A stretch of DNA of 8,867 bases from Bacteroidota bacterium (GTDB lineage Bacteria > Bacteroidota > Bacteroidia > Flavobacteriales_D > Crocinitomicaceae), in NCBI GenBank assembly GCA_006226555.1, contig SBGS01000102.1, positions 1-8,867 of the forward strand, written 5' to 3'. Below, piece by piece: positions 5,695 to 8,867 of the stretch. The notes under the pieces are model-generated. The model worked only from the letters and a program-made list of their open reading frames with translations. It ran no database searches and was not told the origin of the DNA. How positions within the stretch are numbered: position 1 is the first letter of the stretch; the number at the start of each line of letters is the position of its first letter. The position numbers were made by a program, and so were the translations under genes.

Positions 5695-7965
5695 ATGGTT
5701 GGAGAAAATAAATTTAGACGTATTATACCATGGATTTTATTGGTATTACTTGCTACTACAGTATTCTTGTCCTTTCAGATCAGAAACCTGCGATTTGATT
5801 ACGATTTCGAAAAATTTTATCCTGCTAACGATCCGGATACGGAGTTCTATTTTGAAATGCGTGATAAGTTCGCTTCTGACAACGATTTTTTGATGATTGG
5901 CATCCCTTCAGAAGGAAAAACATTTGATCCTGTATTCCTTAAGAAGATAGATAAGTTTACAAAACTCGTAGAAAAAGATTCTTTAGTTCAATTTGCACTT
6001 TCCATTACGAATCAAGACGAGATATTCCTGCTTCAAGGAGGATCTACAGCCCGCAAACCATATATAGATTTTCAAGATTTTGATCGTAAAAGAGATTCCC
6101 TAAGAGTTTTCAAGAATAAAGAATTAATGAATACCGTTGTAGCGGCTGATGCTTCCGCACTTGGCATATATGTTCGACATAAAGACTTTCTGTCCAAAAA
6201 GAACAGTGATCTTTTAATCGGTTCGATTAAGGATAATGCAAAAAAGAGTGGGATCGGTAACGTGATTCTTGGAGGAAGAACCGTTGGACAGCGCTATTAC
6301 ATCGAAGTGATGACCAGTGAAATGCTCCTTTTCCTGGGGTTAAGTGCGGTATTGGTTGTACTGTTTCTGGCAATCGCCTTTCGCTCAGTCTGGGGAATTC
6401 TTATTCCTCAGGTAGTGATCTTATTAAGCATGGCGTGGTTAATTGGTGGTATGGGTTTATTTAACGAACCGATAAACATCATTTTGGTAACCTTACCTTC
6501 TGTGATGTTCGTTGTCTCGATGAGTGATACCATACATCTGGTCAGCAGATATTTGGATGCATTGCGCGTTTCGAATGATCGATACGAAGCCATTATGGTT
6601 GCTGTGAGAGAGGTTGGTTTGGCCACTTTCCTAACATCGTTAACAACTGCAGTTGGATTTTTCTCTCTGGTATTTGTAAATGTATCCCCTGTAAAATCCT
6701 TTGGTATTGTAATGGGAATAGGTGTACTTATAGCATTTTTCATCACTTTTCTTACCCTGCCAATATTGTTCTATTATTTCCCTGGACCGAAATATATAAC
6801 CAAGGCGAAATCAAATCATTTTTGGAAAAGATCACTTGAAAGATGGTTCACCTACGTTTTCAGAAATCCTAAAAAAATCCTGATCACAGGTTTGATTTTT
6901 GTAGTGGTAGGAACAATTGGTGCGTTTTACATTGTACCCAATAATTATCTCATGGATGATATTCATCCCGAAGAGCAGATCAAAAAGGATTTCGTGTACA
7001 TTGATGAGCACTTTGGAGGTGTAAGGCCCATGGCTGTGATACTGGAATTGAAGGATACCACGAAAAGTGTCTGGGATCTTGAGTTATTAGGTCAAATAGA
7101 AGAAGTTCAGGACTACCTGGAGGAGGAAATGGGGGTTCACATTAGAGGTTCTCTTGTCACCGCAATAAAATTGATGAACAGGGGAGCTAATTTGGGAGAT
7201 AGCAATTATTACTGTCTTCCAACTTCGAATAAAAAGCTGAGATCCTACAAGAGAAACTTGCGCCTTGCTCAACAAGGAAAAGTATTGCGGACCATGTTGG
7301 ATTCCACAGAGCGATACCTTATGATCAGTGGGACATTACCAGATGTTGGTAATCAGAAATTTAAAAAGATGAATGCTGCCTTTGATCAGTTCATGAAAAC
7401 AACGGCACTTTCTAAGACAATGGATTACAAAGTTACTGGTTCTGCGCTGCTCATTGATAAGAATATGAGCTATTTGGCATCCAGTATGGTTCAGGGATTA
7501 TTGTTATCCGTGTTTATTGTAGCCTTGATCATTGGATTCATCTATAAGTCCGTGCGTATTTTGATCATAAGTTTGGTACCGAACCTACTGCCGTTAGTTG
7601 TGATCGCTGGTATAATGGGATATTTCGGGATTGAATTGAAGACATCCACAGCGATAATCTTCACCATCGCATTTGGAATAGCCGTCGACGATACGATTCA
7701 TTACCTCGGTAAGTTCAAATATGAGCTGATGAAAGGGAAAAGTGTCATGTACGCACTAAAACGCTCCTACATGACAACAGGTAAAGCAATGATTTTGACG
7801 ACTTTAATTTTGTGCTCCGGATTCATGCTCCTGGTCATGTCAAGTTTCATGGGGACTTTCTATATGGGAATTCTCTTGTGCATTACACTTTTTATTGCTT
7901 TGATAGCCGATCTTACGATTCTTCCGGCGCTTTTACTGTTGTTTTATAAGAAACGCGGCCAGTGA
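5695..7965 (+). CDS. RND/MMPL-superfamily membrane transporter
   Basis: This 756-residue protein has the typical duplicated RND layout. There is one membrane helix at about 10-28, an exported loop at 30-205, and a helix bundle at about 209-362. After it come a helix at about 394-414, a second exported loop at 415-590, and a final bundle at about 594-750. The half-repeats carry matching acidic motifs in the membrane, SMSDTIHLVSRY (Asp278) and AVDDTIHYLGKF (Asp665, Asp666), the position used for proton coupling in RND pumps. The length fits stand-alone RND exporters or MMPL-like lipid transporters (about 750-800 residues), not AcrB-type pumps (about 1,050). No HlyD-type adaptor or TolC gene is in view. 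The substrate is unknown; lipids or hydrophobic compounds are common in the family. It acts in the inner membrane. The start follows a good promoter by 27 bases and has no Shine-Dalgarno sequence. The downstream antiporter gene is 42 bases away. Confidence 0.93.
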   Translation: MVGENKFRRIIPWILLVLLATTVFLSFQIRNLRFDYDFEKFYPANDPDTEFYFEMRDKFASDNDFLMIGIPSEGKTFDPVFLKKIDKFTKLVEKDSLVQFALSITNQDEIFLLQGGSTARKPYIDFQDFDRKRDSLRVFKNKELMNTVVAADASALGIYVRHKDFLSKKNSDLLIGSIKDNAKKSGIGNVILGGRTVGQRYYIEVMTSEMLLFLGLSAVLVVLFLAIAFRSVWGILIPQVVILLSMAWLIGGMGLFNEPINIILVTLPSVMFVVSMSDTIHLVSRYLDALRVSNDRYEAIMVAVREVGLATFLTSLTTAVGFFSLVFVNVSPVKSFGIVMGIGVLIAFFITFLTLPILFYYFPGPKYITKAKSNHFWKRSLERWFTYVFRNPKKILITGLIFVVVGTIGAFYIVPNNYLMDDIHPEEQIKKDFVYIDEHFGGVRPMAVILELKDTTKSVWDLELLGQIEEVQDYLEEEMGVHIRGSLVTAIKLMNRGANLGDSNYYCLPTSNKKLRSYKRNLRLAQQGKVLRTMLDSTERYLMISGTLPDVGNQKFKKMNAAFDQFMKTTALSKTMDYKVTGSALLIDKNMSYLASSMVQGLLLSVFIVALIIGFIYKSVRILIISLVPNLLPLVVIAGIMGYFGIELKTSTAIIFTIAFGIAVDDTIHYLGKFKYELMKGKSVMYALKRSYMTTGKAMILTTLILCSGFMLLVMSSFMGTFYMGILLCITLFIALIADLTILPALLLLFYKKRGQ

Positions 7966-7980
7966 TTTCACAATAGTTTA

Positions 7981-7988
7981 TATTTTAG
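7981..7988 (+). promoter_or_regulatory. Weak -7-like element before the antiporter gene
   Basis: TATTTTAG differs from TAnnTTTG at one fixed base and lies 20 bases before the ATG at 8008, between the RND stop and the antiporter start. No -33 element is at the right distance. The gene may instead be read through from the RND transporter promoter. Confidence 0.25.
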
Positions 7989-8007
7989 CCGGAAATCCAT
8001 TGTTTCC

Positions 8008-8867
8008 ATGTCAAAAGAACAGAAAAAAGAAAAGGAGATCCATCTGATATTAGCGTTACTACCAATCCTGGTTCTCGTCTTTTTACTCTACTACAATGTG
8101 GTTCTGTTTGGAGAAGATGCAACGTACGGTTCTAATCAAATAGCCCTATTAATAGCGGCTTTGGTAGCCGGAGTTATTGGCATGATCCATGGATTTTCAT
8201 GGAATAAGATCGAAAAAGGAATAGTTCACAGTATAAAGTCCTCCTTACCTGCCATAATGATCCTTCTATTGATCGGGGCTTTGGCAGGAACATGGATGAT
8301 CTCAGGAGTTGTACCTTCCATGATCTTTTACGGTTTAAAGATCTTAAATCCATCCATATTTCTTTTCGCTGCATGTGTAGTGAGTGCGATTGTGGCGGTA
8401 GCAACGGGAAGCTCATGGAGCACGATAGCCACAGTTGGAGTTGCCCTGCTCGGGATTGGCACAGCCATGGGAATGCATCCAGGTATGATCGCAGGCGCCA
8501 TCATTTCAGGAGCTTACTTTGGTGATAAAATGTCTCCATTATCGGATACCACAAATCTTGCGCCCGCAATGGCAGGGACTGATTTGTTCACGCACATTCG
8601 ATACATGGGATATACAACTGTGCCTTCCATGGCCATTACATTGATCATTTTTTTAATTCTGGGCTTCAATTTTAAAGGAAGCGGTTCTGTCGAGGGAGTA
8701 GATGCAATGTTGCAGGCACTTCAGGATAAATTCTACATTTCACCGGTGCTTTTCATCGTTCCTGCCACCGTGATCTTTCTTATCATTAAAAAGGTAAATG
8801 CGGTTCCGGCGTTATTCATTGGTTCACTCATGGGTGTGTTGATGGCGATCATTTTTCAGCCTGATAT
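8008..8867 (+). CDS. nhaC: NhaC-family Na+/H+ antiporter, C-terminus cut by window edge
   Basis: The open frame gives 286 residues with no stop before the window edge; NhaC proteins are usually about 450-500 residues, so roughly 60% is present. After a charged N-terminus come hydrophobic helices at about 11-33, 44-62, 81-100, 115-131, 137-153, 158-172, 205-221 and 246-260, with another starting near 265. Family signatures are clear: ATGSSWSTIATVGVALLG (132-149), then GAYFGDKMSPLSDTTNLAP (168-186) and AGTDLFTHIRYMGY (189-202). NhaC-type carriers exchange cytoplasmic Na+ for external H+ across the inner membrane, but the same family includes MleN, a malate-2H+/Na+-lactate exchanger, so the exact substrate is not certain. 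The ATG is followed by a Lys/Glu-rich cytoplasmic tail, which supports this start; no Shine-Dalgarno sequence is seen. It follows the RND gene after 42 bases on the same strand. Confidence 0.93.
   Translation, partial: MSKEQKKEKEIHLILALLPILVLVFLLYYNVVLFGEDATYGSNQIALLIAALVAGVIGMIHGFSWNKIEKGIVHSIKSSLPAIMILLLIGALAGTWMISGVVPSMIFYGLKILNPSIFLFAACVVSAIVAVATGSSWSTIATVGVALLGIGTAMGMHPGMIAGAIISGAYFGDKMSPLSDTTNLAPAMAGTDLFTHIRYMGYTTVPSMAITLIIFLILGFNFKGSGSVEGVDAMLQALQDKFYISPVLFIVPATVIFLIIKKVNAVPALFIGSLMGVLMAIIFQPD

Noticed and set aside
6408..6746. 112-codon open frame on the minus strand inside the RND transporter gene
   Set aside because: It is antisense to conserved membrane helices including the DTIH motif, so it is best explained as a shadow of that coding sequence.
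1..8867. Defence island, mobile element, CRISPR or secondary-metabolite cluster
   Set aside because: No transposase, integrase, direct-repeat array, nuclease/toxin pair or biosynthetic enzyme was seen; the genes are housekeeping or surface/membrane functions with uniform base composition.

Overview
The window looks like ordinary chromosomal DNA from a member of the Bacteroidota, probably Flavobacteriales or a close relative. Four signs support this. One protein ends in a type IX secretion (T9SS) C-terminal sorting domain, a system essentially confined to this phylum. Several genes are preceded by the Bacteroidota-type -7 promoter element TAnnTTTG. None of the six starts has a convincing Shine-Dalgarno sequence. 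The DNA is moderately AT-rich, and the signal peptides end in the Ala-x-Ala/Gly-Gln pattern common in these bacteria. The species cannot be read from the window.

Six protein genes fill almost all the sequence; no gap exceeds about 125 bases. From left to right: (1) the N-terminal part of an uncharacterised three-helix membrane protein on the minus strand, cut by the left edge (1-626); (2) a compact SF1B RecD/Dda-like DNA helicase on the plus strand (750-2195); (3) a 760-residue exported protein of unknown function with a Lys-rich, coiled-coil middle, on the minus strand (2173-4455); (4) a 342-residue T9SS-secreted protein on the minus strand (4555-5583); (5) a complete RND/MMPL-type membrane transporter on the plus strand (5695-7965); (6) an NhaC-family Na+/H+ antiporter on the plus strand, cut by the right edge (8008-8867).

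The genes form small independent units rather than one pathway. Genes 1 and 2 diverge from a 123-base spacer. Genes 2 and 3 converge and overlap by 23 bases at their 3' ends. Genes 3 and 4 point the same way, but a strong intrinsic terminator (4502-4535) lies between them, so gene 3 probably has its own promoter. Genes 4 and 5 diverge from a 111-base spacer carrying back-to-back -7 elements. Genes 5 and 6 lie 42 bases apart on the same strand and could be cotranscribed; both are ion-coupled or export membrane proteins, but no specific joint function can be read.

I found no tRNA, rRNA, CRISPR array, insertion sequence, prophage gene or toxin/defence module, and no clear new multi-gene system. 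The items most worth following are the unknown 760-residue exported protein, the partial membrane protein whose soluble part resembles pilin-like proteins, the uncertain helicase start and the overlapping convergent 3' ends.
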